Shown piece by piece: positions 45,175-54,643 of a DNA stretch of 64,000 bases. The notes beneath the pieces were generated by a model. It saw nothing but the letters and a program-made list of their open reading frames with translations, was not told where the DNA came from and ran no database searches. Source of the stretch: Bradyrhizobium sp. 186 (lineage in GTDB: Bacteria > Pseudomonadota > Alphaproteobacteria > Rhizobiales > Xanthobacteraceae). The stretch is from assembly GCF_023101685.1 (NCBI RefSeq), contig NZ_CP082164.1, positions 1,674,001 to 1,738,000 of the forward strand, read 5' to 3'. Numbering within the stretch: the first letter of the stretch is position 1; every line of letters begins with the position of its first letter. A program made the translations under genes and the position numbers.

Positions 45175-46641
45175 TTAAAGCACCTTGGCGAGCCTCGAAA
45201 TTCCCTCTTCGATGGCCGGCTCCGAAAGTGCCGCAAACCCCAGCAGAAGATATCTGTCGCAATTCTCAAGGTAATCCGCGTCGCCGATATTCTGGTCGCG
45301 CAACGTGTAAACGCCGATCTGCTGCTTCAGCATGAGCGTCTGCAATTCGACGGCACTCGGCAAATCCGGCGGCAACTCCCATACCAAGTGCGTGCCGCAA
45401 TGTACCGGATTTATCTGGACGGATCCGATATGCTTTTGAAGCGCCAAGATCAAGCAGTCGCGCCGCGCCATATATGTTTTGCGGATTTTTCTCAGATGCT
45501 TTTCAAAGGCACCGGTTTCGATAAAATCGTTCAGCACCGCCTGCTCAAGCCAAGGAACGCCGGTGCACGGAAAGCCGTGATCAAGCAATGAAGCGGCGTG
45601 AACGGCTGGATTAACCAGATGTGGCGGTAGGACCATGTAGCCCACTCTCAGCCCTGGGCCGATAGAAGCTGCAAACGAGCCAACATAGACGACGCGCCCG
45701 TGGGTATCGAGACTCTTCAGAGGTGGCGGCGGTGAGCCCTGATATCTGATCTCGGTGTCGAAATCGACTTCGACAATGTGAGAGTCCGTTTGATCGGCCC
45801 AGCTCAGCAGAATGTCGCGTCGGGAAGCCGACAGCATGACGCCCATCGGATACTGACGCGCTGAAGTGACAAAGGCGACGCCGTTCCGGGACTGCGGCAA
45901 GTGTCTTACAACGATCCCGCTTTGATCGACAGGAACAGGCGCAATATGTGCGCCATAGGCCCGAAAAAGGTCTGCTGTTGTCCGGCAGCCTGGTGCCTCC
46001 ATTGCTACTGTCGTACCCGCGCGGACGAACAGGTGGGCGGCGACATTCAACGCTTGCTGAACGCCGGTAACGATGACGATCTGATCCGGGTTGCATGAAA
46101 TGCCGCGCGAAGCGCCAAGATACGCGGCAAGCGTTTCACGCAAATCCCGAAGTCCCTTGGGCGTACCGGAATACGTCAAGTTGAATTTTGACGATTGCAT
46201 GCGCCAATTCGTTAGGCGACGCCATACGCTGCGCGGAAAGCAGGCCGGATCAGTGCTCTCGAGTGCAAAGTCGCAAACGATTTCACTGGGGGGCACGGAT
46301 CGCTTTTTGTCGTCAGCAACCGGAACGAACAAGTAAACCGGCTTATGGTAGGTGGCATCGTGGTTCGAGCCGCTTGCAACCGACAGAGAGTTGTCGGGAA
46401 AAGTCGTCGACACGTATGTTCCAGCGCCCTCCCGCGACTCCAGATAGCCTTCGGATGTCAACGTTTCATAGGCGAGTATGATTGTATTGCGAGAGACCCC
46501 GAGCTGCTCACTGAGGGCACGGGTACCGGGAAGGCGTGCGCCAGGTTTCAAGCGGCCAGACACGATCAAGCCGTGGATTTGCTTGAAAACTTGATTCTGC
46601 AGCGACGCGGCGGATAGGTCAATTTCAAGTGCTAATTGCAT
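45175..46641 (-). CDS. MocR-type regulator with degenerate PLP site
   Basis: 488 residues from the ATG at 46641 (GGAG upstream): GntR-type winged helix (about 10-80) fused to an aminotransferase-I-like domain. The usual PLP-lysine segment GT-F-SK reads GSFAAS here (Lys to Ala, codon GCT), and the Tyr of the ExPGY loop is Cys (EAPGCRT), while the Asp-containing EVDFDTE remains. It probably cannot form the internal aldimine, so it may sense a different ligand. It sits between the CoA-thioester cluster and the moaA-ferredoxin operon, and a motif shared by those two regions (40264, 49605) is a possible target. Confidence 0.88.
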   Translation of the reverse strand: MQLALEIDLSAASLQNQVFKQIHGLIVSGRLKPGARLPGTRALSEQLGVSRNTIILAYETLTSEGYLESREGAGTYVSTTFPDNSLSVASGSNHDATYHKPVYLFVPVADDKKRSVPPSEIVCDFALESTDPACFPRSVWRRLTNWRMQSSKFNLTYSGTPKGLRDLRETLAAYLGASRGISCNPDQIVIVTGVQQALNVAAHLFVRAGTTVAMEAPGCRTTADLFRAYGAHIAPVPVDQSGIVVRHLPQSRNGVAFVTSARQYPMGVMLSASRRDILLSWADQTDSHIVEVDFDTEIRYQGSPPPPLKSLDTHGRVVYVGSFAASIGPGLRVGYMVLPPHLVNPAVHAASLLDHGFPCTGVPWLEQAVLNDFIETGAFEKHLRKIRKTYMARRDCLILALQKHIGSVQINPVHCGTHLVWELPPDLPSAVELQTLMLKQQIGVYTLRDQNIGDADYLENCDRYLLLGFAALSEPAIEEGISRLAKVL

Positions 46642-46787
46642 CGGCTGCTCCAATCGTTCGACAGTCGGTACTTGGCGAAGATGCCGGTCCGCGACTGCGT
46701 CTGTCACCTGCTCGTTGGATCAAAGCTCGTGGGCAACTTGGGGGCCGCGGCACTTCCGGGAGGCGACCCTCTGGTCCCACGGGAAGC

Positions 46788-48167
46788 CTACGGCCGGCCG
46801 GTGCTTGCCGCAAGCATTTCGGGAATTCTCGTGAACTTCTCTCGCGGCTTGCCCAGGGGCGTACCGCGGGCCTTCTCTGCCTGATCGATCATTTCCCAAT
46901 CTTGAAAAGATATCGACCGCGTCGCCCGCTGCGCCAAGAGGCAAGCAAACGCCTCACGGCCTGGCTTCTGCCGAGACTCAAAGGTTGGCAAATCTGCAAG
47001 AAGCGTCGCGACGGTCGCCATGCTGTCCGCTCGGTTGGTGCCGATGATCCCGGTTGGTCCACGTTTGATCCACCCTACGACGTAGACAGGCAATTCGTTG
47101 GGTGATGTCATTTCCAAACGGCCATCTTTGTTAGGAATCGTTCCGCGCGCGTTGTCGAAAGGAATTCCTTCCAGGGCGCGGCCGCTATAACCGACACTCC
47201 GGATCATGAGCCCGGCTTTTATGGACAGCGTCTGTCCCGTCCCGACGGCCTCCTGACGGCCGGCAGCGCCAACGAGCCTGGTTCGCTCGAGAATGAGTTC
47301 TTCGAGCTTATGCTCTCCACGTGCTTCTTTTGGGCTCAAAAAGAAGTGGATCCGGCAACATTTGGGCTTCTCCCGCCGCCGGGAAGCGAAGCTCTTGAAT
47401 GCTTCGAAATTCCGCGCACGAGCCGGCTCGCGCACATCGGCCAATTCGGACTTGCAGACGTCGTTCAAGAGCAGGTCATTAGGATCTACAAACGGATCGC
47501 ATTCAGACAGTTGGCCGAGTTCGCGCAGCTCTTTGCTGGTGAACCGTGACTGAACCGGACCTCTGCGACCAATGAGATGGATCTCACGAATGCGACTTTC
47601 GGCCAGAGCATCCAGTGCGTGCGCCGCAATATCCGTCTTTCGCAGCTCATCAGGCGATTTGGCCAAAATGCGGCAGACGTCAATTGCGACGTTGCCTTGA
47701 CCGATGATGATGGCGGAGTCGCCCGACAAATCGAATTTGAGGTCGCGATAATCGGGATGTCCGTTGTACCACCCGACAAAGGAAGTCGCGGCGTGACTTC
47801 CCTGAATATCCTCGCCGGGAATGCCAAGCTTCCGATCGGTCGCTGCTCCCGTGGCAAAGATCACCGCGTGGTAGCAGTCCGTCAGCTCCCGCATGGTGAA
47901 GTCTTTGCCAAACTCGACGTTGCCGATAAATGAGAAACGGGGATCCCGAGCGATCTCGGCGTAGGTGTTGGCCACGTCTTTCAAGCGCGGATGATCGGGT
48001 GCGACGCCATAACGAACTAAGCCATAGGGCACCGGGAGCCGTTCGATAACATCAACTACTGTCGTGCGTTCGGATTGCAGCAAAGCTTCAGCTGCGTAGA
48101 AACCGCTAGGCCCGCTGCCAATGATTGCCACACGTAAGGGGTTGTTTGTCGTTCCGATTGCGTTCAC
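46788..48167 (-). CDS. Ferredoxin-NADP reductase (adrenodoxin reductase/FprA type)
   Basis: 459 residues: FAD motif IIGSGPSGFYAAEALL, then the NADPH motif around IIGQGNVAIDVCRIL and the C-terminal GWIKRGPTGIIGTNRADS typical of FprA-like enzymes. It moves electrons between NADPH and ferredoxin. It follows the ferredoxin gene by 19 bases on the same strand, after moaA, so it is the third gene of a moaA-fdx-fpr operon. Confidence 0.93.
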   Translation of the reverse strand: MNAIGTTNNPLRVAIIGSGPSGFYAAEALLQSERTTVVDVIERLPVPYGLVRYGVAPDHPRLKDVANTYAEIARDPRFSFIGNVEFGKDFTMRELTDCYHAVIFATGAATDRKLGIPGEDIQGSHAATSFVGWYNGHPDYRDLKFDLSGDSAIIIGQGNVAIDVCRILAKSPDELRKTDIAAHALDALAESRIREIHLIGRRGPVQSRFTSKELRELGQLSECDPFVDPNDLLLNDVCKSELADVREPARARNFEAFKSFASRRREKPKCCRIHFFLSPKEARGEHKLEELILERTRLVGAAGRQEAVGTGQTLSIKAGLMIRSVGYSGRALEGIPFDNARGTIPNKDGRLEMTSPNELPVYVVGWIKRGPTGIIGTNRADSMATVATLLADLPTFESRQKPGREAFACLLAQRATRSISFQDWEMIDQAEKARGTPLGKPREKFTRIPEMLAASTGRP

Positions 48168-48186
48168 GGCGCCTGGCTCATTCTGT

Positions 48187-48501
48187 CTAGCTGGGGCCGT
48201 AGCCTAGGGCGGCGCGCCGCGCCTCGGCACCTGTTAATGGCGTCTGCTTGCTCCGGATCACCGGCGTGCTGCTCGATTTGTCGGCGTTGACTTGAATCCA
48301 CATCTGCTGGTCTTGCGAGAGATCCCCGCTTTCACTGATCGCGTGCACGGGGCAGGCCGGAACGCATGCGGCGCAATCGACGCATGCGATGGGATCGATA
48401 TACATGCGCTGATCGTCCCCGTGAAAGCACGCTACCGGGCAGACAAGAACGCAATCCGTGAATCTACAGTCGCTGCAGTTTCCAGTAACCACGTGGGGCA
48501 T
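48187..48501 (-). CDS. FdxA-type ferredoxin
   Basis: 104 residues with two cluster motifs: NCSDCRFTDCVLVCPVACF ([3Fe-4S]-type with the C-x7-C spacing) and CVDCAACVPACP ([4Fe-4S]). Same layout as seven-iron FdxA ferredoxins. Start immediately after moaA (33-base gap). Electron carrier for the neighbouring reductase; possible acceptors are MoaA, which needs a low-potential donor, or the molybdoenzyme at 49789. Confidence 0.92.
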   Translation of the reverse strand: MPHVVTGNCSDCRFTDCVLVCPVACFHGDDQRMYIDPIACVDCAACVPACPVHAISESGDLSQDQQMWIQVNADKSSSTPVIRSKQTPLTGAEARRAALGYGPS

Positions 48502-48534
48502 GGTCGTTCCTCACTCGAACGTTGTTTTCTCGCA

Positions 48535-49524
48535 TCAGCCGCCCGTCGCGGCCATGATTCGTGAGATCTTCTCAGGCTTTTCATTGAACTCGTGACGCTC
48601 CGGCTTTAGGCTCATGGCCGAGCAAAGTGCTCCCACTATCTCGTCGTCGGTGGCGCCGCGACGCAAGAGTGGGCCGAAAGCCAGCTGCTCACGCTGACCG
48701 AGACAGAGATACATTGTCCCGTCGGCTGCCAGCCGCACGCGATTGCAGGTGGCGCAGAAATGTTCAGACAGCGGGGTGATAAAGCCGATGCTCATTCGTG
48801 CATCTGGCGTTTTCATGTACCGAGCCGGTCCACCGCCGGGCACGTCGGCTGCAATGAGACCGCGCTCTTGCTGCAGGCGTCGCCGGACAGGTTGGAGGTC
48901 GAGGTATTGGGCGTTCCGGCCTGTTGTGCCCATCGGCATCGCTTCGATCAGACGAAGAACAAATTCCTGCTCGATGCAGAAATCGACCATCTCGTCGATT
49001 TCATCGTCGTTCACACCGCGCATCACGACCATATTGATCTTGATTGGCGCGAAGCCCGCTTGTTTTGCGGCCTTGAGGCCGGCCAATATCGTGGCAAGGA
49101 CATCGCGGCCGCAGATTGCCGCGATGCGCTCGGCACGAAGAGAATCCAAGCTGACATTGATGCGCTGCACCCCAGCCTCTCGTAGAGGGGCGGCGAGCAC
49201 CTGCAAGCGGGTCGCGTTGGTGCTCAAAGATAGGTCTTCGATGCCCGGTATTGCCGCAAGTCTTGCCGCAAGGTTTGGCAAGTCCCGCCGAACGAGTGGC
49301 TCTCCACCCGTGAGGCGGATACGCTTCAGTCCACGAGGAGCCATAATCGATATCAGGCGCTCGATCTCATCGAACCGTAACCAGGAGGCTGGTTCCTGAA
49401 ATCCGCGGAATCCGCTTGGAATGCAGTAGGTACAGCGCAGATCGCATCGGTCGGTAACCGAAAGCCGCAAATATTCAATTCGGCGCCCGAATGTGTCTAC
49501 CAGGAGTGGGGCTTGCGATCTCAT
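48535..49524 (-). CDS. moaA: GTP 3',8-cyclase (molybdenum cofactor biosynthesis)
   Basis: 329 residues from the ATG at 49524, at the start of the conserved region. Radical-SAM cluster Cys in CDLRCTYC, SAM-binding GGEPLVRRDL, second cluster Cys in CATCNRVRLAADGTMYLC, and the essential C-terminal Gly-Gly. It makes the first Moco intermediate from GTP. No other moa/moe genes are nearby, so it is likely an extra copy tied to the divergent molybdoenzyme. Confidence 0.93.
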   Translation of the reverse strand: MRSQAPLLVDTFGRRIEYLRLSVTDRCDLRCTYCIPSGFRGFQEPASWLRFDEIERLISIMAPRGLKRIRLTGGEPLVRRDLPNLAARLAAIPGIEDLSLSTNATRLQVLAAPLREAGVQRINVSLDSLRAERIAAICGRDVLATILAGLKAAKQAGFAPIKINMVVMRGVNDDEIDEMVDFCIEQEFVLRLIEAMPMGTTGRNAQYLDLQPVRRRLQQERGLIAADVPGGGPARYMKTPDARMSIGFITPLSEHFCATCNRVRLAADGTMYLCLGQREQLAFGPLLRRGATDDEIVGALCSAMSLKPERHEFNEKPEKISRIMAATGG

Positions 49525-49604
49525 ATGATGCTGCCGCGATTTTATTTCGACACGCAATGCGCACGACCAAGGATTCACCAATGATCGGTCCCTGGATCCG
49601 GGTT

Positions 49605-49639
49605 GGTGAAGTACCGGTGCAAATGAAAGGTCTGAGTCC
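49605..49639 (-). promoter_or_regulatory. Bipartite motif, copy Y
   Basis: On the minus strand: GGACTCAGACCTTTCA, five bases, ACCGGTACTTCACC, identical in both blocks to 40264-40298. It lies about 80 bases before the moaA start. A partial match, ACCGGTACT, is at 49683-49691 on the + strand, facing the molybdoenzyme gene. Confidence 0.55.
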
Positions 49640-49788
49640 GGACGGACGGCAAAGGCAAGCCGGCACCAAGAGATTCGGGGCAACCGGTACTCAATTCGAT
49701 TGAGTCGTTGGATTTAACTGCGAAAGGCCGCTCTTGGTGACCGTAAGTCCCAGGCGCAGATTTCCCTTAACCGGACGGTAGAAGGAAT

Positions 49789-51996
49789 ATGCCGATGTCT
49801 GCCAGCATCCAAACAAAAAAGGCGAGCACGAAAGATTTCTTTGGCGGTTGCCCCCACGATTGTCCTGACACCTGCGCAATGCTTTATACGGTGGAAGGCA
49901 ACAAACTGGTCAATGTCCGCGGTAATCCCAAACACCCGATCACGCGCGGCGGCTTGTGCGTCAAGCTCAACGATTACGCGGATCGCCACTACAATGCTGA
50001 TCGTGTGCTGTATCCCCTGAAGCGCAATGGGCCGAAGGGCAGCCGGGCCTTTGTGCGGATCAGCTGGGAACAGGCACTCGCGGAAATTAAAGATCGCTGG
50101 ACGAAGATCATTTCAAGCAATGGTGCAGAGGCCATCCTGCCAGTCAGCTATCTCGGCAATGAAGGCCTCGTGCAGGGCCTGACGGTCGGTGATGCCTTCT
50201 TCAACAGACTCGGGGCTACCGTTTGCGAGAAAACCTATTGCGCATCGGGTTCTTCCACCGCTTGGCTCCTCACGGTCGGACCCACGAATGCGCTGGATCC
50301 GGAAAGCTTCGCCTATTCGAAATACATCATTATCTGGGGCTGCAATTCCGTCAGCACCAACCTGCATCATTGGCCCTTCGTCACCGAGGCGCGTCAAAAG
50401 GGTGCGAAAGTCGTTGTTATCGATCCGTACCGGTCGCGTACTGCCAAGCAGGCCGATTGGCATATCGCGCCGAAGCCCGGCACCGACGGCGCTCTAGCCA
50501 TGGCAATGATCCAGACGTTGATCGCTGAAGACCTGGTCGATCGCGATTATGTCGACAAGTACGTTTTGGGCTATCCGGAGCTCAAGGAACATGCGGCAAC
50601 CTGCACGCCCGAGTGGGCCGAGAAGATCACAGGCATCCGTGCCGATGACATACGAAGATTGACGCGGGAATACGCAAAGTCGCGCAACGCCTCGATCCGC
50701 ATCGGTGTGGCGCTAGAGCGTACCGCAGGCGGTACTCAGGCCATCCGCGCTGTCATCGCGATTCCCGCCTTGACCGGTGCCTGGAAGGATGTCGCCGGCG
50801 GCATCTACCAAGCACCGCTGTGGGAATTCCCCGTAAACTTCGGAGCGATTTGTCGCCCTGATTGGATCAAGCCCGGCACGCGGGTGGTGAATCTGCTCAA
50901 GCTAGGCGAAGCGCTGCTTGGCGAGACCAAGCTTGATCCGCCGATCAACTCGATCATGGTCTACAATACAAATCCTGTGACCCAGGCGATGGATGTCGAC
51001 AAGATCGTCCGAGGGCTTCAGCGTGATGACCTATTCACTGTTGTCGCGGATCATTTCATAAGCGACACTGCCGCTTACGCAGATATCATCTTGCCGGCGA
51101 CGATGGCCGCCGAACACGATGACATGATGTTCTCCTGGGGACACTACTACCTCACGCTCAATCAGAAGGCCATTGAGCCGCCCGGTGAGGCCTGCTCGAA
51201 TGCAGAAATCTTCCGCAGGCTTGCGAAGACGATGGGATTGACCGACCCCGAGTTCCTGAAATCGGATCTCGAGTTGGCCGAAAGCACGATCGACTGGACC
51301 GCGCCGCAGGTGGCGGGTGTCGATATGGATCTTCTGCGGAAGCAAGGCTTTGCCAAGTTGAACTTGGGTCCGGCGGATACGCGAACACCTCACGCTGAGG
51401 GAAATTTCAAGACGCCGTCGGGCAAATGTGAGATCCTGCTCACCGGCGCCACAAATTTCGTAGCACCGCCGTTTCGTCAACTTTACAACGAAATGCAAAG
51501 CGGCGAGCCGATCGAACCGCTTCCCGGCTATACTAGGCCCTATGAGAGTGCGGCTGACGAACCCGAGCTTGCCAAGCTTTATCCTCTGAGCATCATAGCC
51601 CCGAAAAGCCACGCATTTCTCAATACCAACTACGCCAATGAACCCAAGAAGCGGAGACTGCAGGGGGATCAGTTCGTTCTCCTTAGTCCGCAGGACGCCG
51701 CTGAGCGTATGATCGAGCACGGCGACAAGGTGAAGGTGTACAACAGGACGGGCGGCTTCCACGGCGTCGCCCATATCACCGATGATGTTCAGGCCGGACT
51801 GGTTGTCGCTACTGTCGGCTATTGGCGGACGCATAACGAAGAAGGTACCGTCAATAGCGTATCCGCAGCTCGGTTCGGTGGGATGGGCAACTGTCCTACA
51901 TTCTCGGACAATCTCGTTCAGGTGGAGCGGATCGTGGCCAGGAATGCCGCACGGAGCATGTACGAGCCTGAGCCGGTCGCGTTGGTGAGAGCCTAG
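49789..51996 (+). CDS. DMSO-reductase-family molybdopterin oxidoreductase
   Basis: 735 residues without signal peptide, so probably cytoplasmic. [4Fe-4S] motif Cys21-x3-Cys25-x3-Cys29-x27-Cys57 (GGCPHDCPDTC... GGLC), candidate Mo ligand in EKTYCASGS (Cys151), cofactor-binding FAYSKYIIIWGCN, and a C-terminal molydop-binding domain (from about 610). It resembles uncharacterised formate-dehydrogenase/YoaE-like enzymes. Divergent from the moaA-ferredoxin-reductase operon, which could supply cofactor and electrons. Substrate unknown. Confidence 0.9.
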   Translation: MPMSASIQTKKASTKDFFGGCPHDCPDTCAMLYTVEGNKLVNVRGNPKHPITRGGLCVKLNDYADRHYNADRVLYPLKRNGPKGSRAFVRISWEQALAEIKDRWTKIISSNGAEAILPVSYLGNEGLVQGLTVGDAFFNRLGATVCEKTYCASGSSTAWLLTVGPTNALDPESFAYSKYIIIWGCNSVSTNLHHWPFVTEARQKGAKVVVIDPYRSRTAKQADWHIAPKPGTDGALAMAMIQTLIAEDLVDRDYVDKYVLGYPELKEHAATCTPEWAEKITGIRADDIRRLTREYAKSRNASIRIGVALERTAGGTQAIRAVIAIPALTGAWKDVAGGIYQAPLWEFPVNFGAICRPDWIKPGTRVVNLLKLGEALLGETKLDPPINSIMVYNTNPVTQAMDVDKIVRGLQRDDLFTVVADHFISDTAAYADIILPATMAAEHDDMMFSWGHYYLTLNQKAIEPPGEACSNAEIFRRLAKTMGLTDPEFLKSDLELAESTIDWTAPQVAGVDMDLLRKQGFAKLNLGPADTRTPHAEGNFKTPSGKCEILLTGATNFVAPPFRQLYNEMQSGEPIEPLPGYTRPYESAADEPELAKLYPLSIIAPKSHAFLNTNYANEPKKRRLQGDQFVLLSPQDAAERMIEHGDKVKVYNRTGGFHGVAHITDDVQAGLVVATVGYWRTHNEEGTVNSVSAARFGGMGNCPTFSDNLVQVERIVARNAARSMYEPEPVALVRA

Positions 51997-52306
51997 CCGT
52001 CCGACAACATGCGCTTGTGGGTCCGCAGCTTGATAGTTGTGGGCCTGCTGGCGGGAATGATCAGCATGACGCCGCACCTAACACGGCGTTAGAGGAAATA
52101 TCGATTGCCCAAAGCTCGCAAAATTGTCCGATCTCCGACCGCTTGGCTTGAGATCGACCAACCAGCCAATGTTCCGTTAGAAGCAACAGTGTCTTTCCAG
52201 TAACGGCTCTTCAAGTCAGTGACGACTCGCACTAGCCTGAAGGCCTAGATCTGCGTATGCGTGGCTGCTCGCGCCGCAGGTTCGTGTGAGCGTCTGGAGA
52301 GCTGCA
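51997..52306. other. Intergenic region
   Basis: About 310 bases between the molybdoenzyme and VOC genes; no gene, strong hairpin or operator seen. Confidence 0.4.
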
Positions 52307-52729
52307 ATGCAGGAGAATGTGCCGCTAACGATCGGTGTCGATCACGTAGGCCTTACCGTAAAGGATCTTGCACTGACGCGGAAGTTCTTTTGCGATTGCC
52401 TTGGTTGGCGGGTCGTTGGAGAGAATCCAAGCTATCCAGCAGCCTTCGTATCGGACGGAAATGCCATTGTAACGTTGTGGCAAGTCGAGGATCCGGGGAC
52501 GTGCGTGCCGTTCGAGCGCCACCGTAATGTCGGTCTGCATCACCTTGCGTTGAGGGTTGTGGATCACAAGGCACTTGACGCATTGCACGAGCGTGTCGCG
52601 GCATGGCCTGGTAATGAGATTGAGTTCGCGCCGGAAAGGTCGGGCAAGGGTCCGAAATTCCACTTTATGATACGAGAGCCAGGCGGCATCCGGATTGAGT
52701 TTGCCTGCGTGTCTCCCGCTACCGGTTAG
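52307..52729 (+). CDS. VOC-family (glyoxalase/dioxygenase-fold) protein
   Basis: 140 residues from the ATG at 52307 (GGAGAG upstream). Two beta-alpha-beta-beta-beta modules, with metal-ligand candidates His in GVDHVGLTV, His in GLHHLALRV and Glu in GGIRIEFA. This ligand set is typical of glyoxalase I, epimerases and related enzymes. Monocistronic or grouped with the ketopantoate-reductase-like gene 104 bases on. Substrate unknown. Confidence 0.85.
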   Translation: MQENVPLTIGVDHVGLTVKDLALTRKFFCDCLGWRVVGENPSYPAAFVSDGNAIVTLWQVEDPGTCVPFERHRNVGLHHLALRVVDHKALDALHERVAAWPGNEIEFAPERSGKGPKFHFMIREPGGIRIEFACVSPATG

Positions 52730-52833
52730 CCGAGCTCCGGTTGGTGAACGCCGCCCCGCCGATCGGTCAAGTGCCTCTCTAGTGCTGCCCCGTTCCGTCG
52801 TGCCGAGCCCGGCGTGTCAAAAGGAAGACCTTC

Positions 52834-53778
52834 GTGAGTAGTCCTAAGATTTTGGTTCTTGGTGCCGGGGGTATTGGCGGCTACTTTGGCGGCCGTCTTG
52901 CCGAAAGCGGTGCCGATGTCACGTTTCTCGTCCGGGAAGGACGGCGCAAAATCCTCTCCGAGCAAGGGCTACGGCTCGAGAGCCCATTCGGGGATGCGCA
53001 GTTGGCGGTGAAGACCGTGGTCGCGTCCGAAGTGGCACCGATTTTCGACGGAGTGATTCTGACCTGCAAGGCATACGACCTCGATGCGGCCATAGCGACG
53101 ATCGCGCCGGCCGTGGCACCGAGCGGCTACGTCTTGCCATTCCTGAATGGTATTGCCCATATCGACCTCCTGAACCAAAGATTCGGTCAGCGCCGCGTGC
53201 TCGGGGGGACTGCCAAGATTCAAGCGACCCTCACGCCGAGCGGCGCGATCCGCCAATTCAACGATTGGCGGACGCTCACTTTTGGCGAGCAATCCGGCCA
53301 GATGACGGAACGCGTGACAACGTTGGCGGCTCTATTCGCTGCCGCGAAGGGCGTCGAGGCCTTTGCGGTAACCGACATCGTGCAACGGATGTGGGAGAAA
53401 ATCGTCCACCTCTCGACGGCTGCTGCGATGACCTGCCTGATGCGCGCGAATGTCGGCGAGATTGTCCGCACTCCCTATGGCCGTGAGCTTTTCCTCGAGC
53501 AGCTTCGGTGCGGTGCCGCGGTGGCAGCCGCCGGCGGCCACGCGCCTAGCGATAGCTTTATGAAACTGTGGGAAGAGACGTTCTCGCAGCGGGAGTCGCA
53601 ATACGCGACGTCGATGCTGCGCGACGTCGAACGCGGTGGGTCGACAGAGGTCGACCACATCCTGGGCTTCATGCTCAACAAGGCGATTGACGCTAACATT
53701 GAGCATCGCACATTGATGCTTGCCTATACGCACATCAAAGCTCTCGAGCAGAGACGCGCGGCAGGCCGTCTGCCCTGA
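52834..53778 (+). CDS. Ketopantoate-reductase-family dehydrogenase
   Basis: 314 residues of the 2-dehydropantoate 2-reductase family: NADP motif VLGAGGIGGYFGGRLAESG, FLNGIAHIDLL, and the C-terminal-domain Lys in MWEKIVHLS. GTG start after AAGGAAG. Because the neighbourhood is catabolic and not pantothenate-related, it probably reduces or oxidises another 2-keto/2-hydroxy acid. No clear operon beyond the VOC gene. Confidence 0.85.
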   Translation: MSSPKILVLGAGGIGGYFGGRLAESGADVTFLVREGRRKILSEQGLRLESPFGDAQLAVKTVVASEVAPIFDGVILTCKAYDLDAAIATIAPAVAPSGYVLPFLNGIAHIDLLNQRFGQRRVLGGTAKIQATLTPSGAIRQFNDWRTLTFGEQSGQMTERVTTLAALFAAAKGVEAFAVTDIVQRMWEKIVHLSTAAAMTCLMRANVGEIVRTPYGRELFLEQLRCGAAVAAAGGHAPSDSFMKLWEETFSQRESQYATSMLRDVERGGSTEVDHILGFMLNKAIDANIEHRTLMLAYTHIKALEQRRAAGRLP

Positions 53779-54122
53779 TCGCGAGCTATCACGCTACAAT
53801 AGCGCACGTGAACTGCACTGCGAGTCAGCTGGTACGCGCCAGAACATCGCATCGCATGAATAGATCTGTGAAGCGACAAAAGACCAATCGCTTTCGGCGA
53901 TAAGATGATCGTGTTTATTCGTTTGACCTTCGCGAACACGGCTGATGAAGTTCAATGAGGGCGTCTATCACTACCGACATCAGTTGAGCAATGTTTTGAA
54001 CCTAACGCCGGCTATCACATGCAGATCTACTTGGATGGCACGCCGTTGGGTCTGCGCGGCGGTTGGCTCGCTCGCATGTTGCCAGAGGGGTCCGACGGCC
54101 GCTTCATTGGAGGTTACGTCTT
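53779..54122. other. Intergenic region
   Basis: About 340 bases before the CoxG-like gene. The short frame at 53945 has no recognisable features. A weak sigma-54-like string at 54036 was considered and rejected. Confidence 0.4.
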
Positions 54123-54578
54123 ATGCCTATGACGATGGCCGGAGAGGTCCAACTTGCCGCGAACCGGGAAACTGTGTGGGAGAAACTGAATGATCCGGAT
54201 GTTCTGAAGGTGTGCATTCCGGGCTGCGAAGAACTCGTGAGGTCGGCGGACAATCAGTTTAGTGCGATTGCAAAGATGAAGGTCGGCCCAGTCTCGGCGA
54301 GATTCAAGGGGCGAGTCACTCTGAGCGATCTCGTTCCCCCGAGCAGCTACCGGATTTCGGGCGAAGGTGAGGGGGGCATCGCAGGATTCGCTAAGGGCGT
54401 AGCCACGGTCGCGTTAGTGGCGAACGAGGAAGGTACGTTGCTATCCTATGGCGTAGAGGCGCAAATAGGTGGGAAGCTGGCGCAGTTAGGTCAGCGCTTG
54501 ATCAGCGGGTCGGCGAAGAAGATCGCCGACGAGTTCTTTTCGCGCTTCGCAGATGTAGTCAAAGGTCCACCCCGCTAA
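54123..54578 (+). CDS. CoxG-like SRPBCC protein
   Basis: 151 residues of the CO dehydrogenase subunit G family (SRPBCC fold): GEVQLAANRETVWEKLNDPDVLKVCIPGCEEL, VGPVSARFKGRVTL, GGKLAQLGQRLISGSAKKIADEFF. GGAGG precedes the ATG at 54123. CoxG-like proteins usually accompany aerobic molybdenum hydroxylases; no such hydroxylase genes are adjacent here, so this one is isolated. Confidence 0.88.
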   Translation: MPMTMAGEVQLAANRETVWEKLNDPDVLKVCIPGCEELVRSADNQFSAIAKMKVGPVSARFKGRVTLSDLVPPSSYRISGEGEGGIAGFAKGVATVALVANEEGTLLSYGVEAQIGGKLAQLGQRLISGSAKKIADEFFSRFADVVKGPPR

Positions 54579-54643
54579 CTCTTTAGCGTATCTGCGCGCC
54601 GTCGCTCCTGGTGGGCCTGCGGCGATCGTAAGGGCCGCGCCGG

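Noticed and set aside
54036..54050. Sigma-54-like promoter TGGCACGCCGTTGGG
   Set aside because: The -12 element lacks the required GC, and no sigma-54 activator with an AAA+ domain is encoded nearby.
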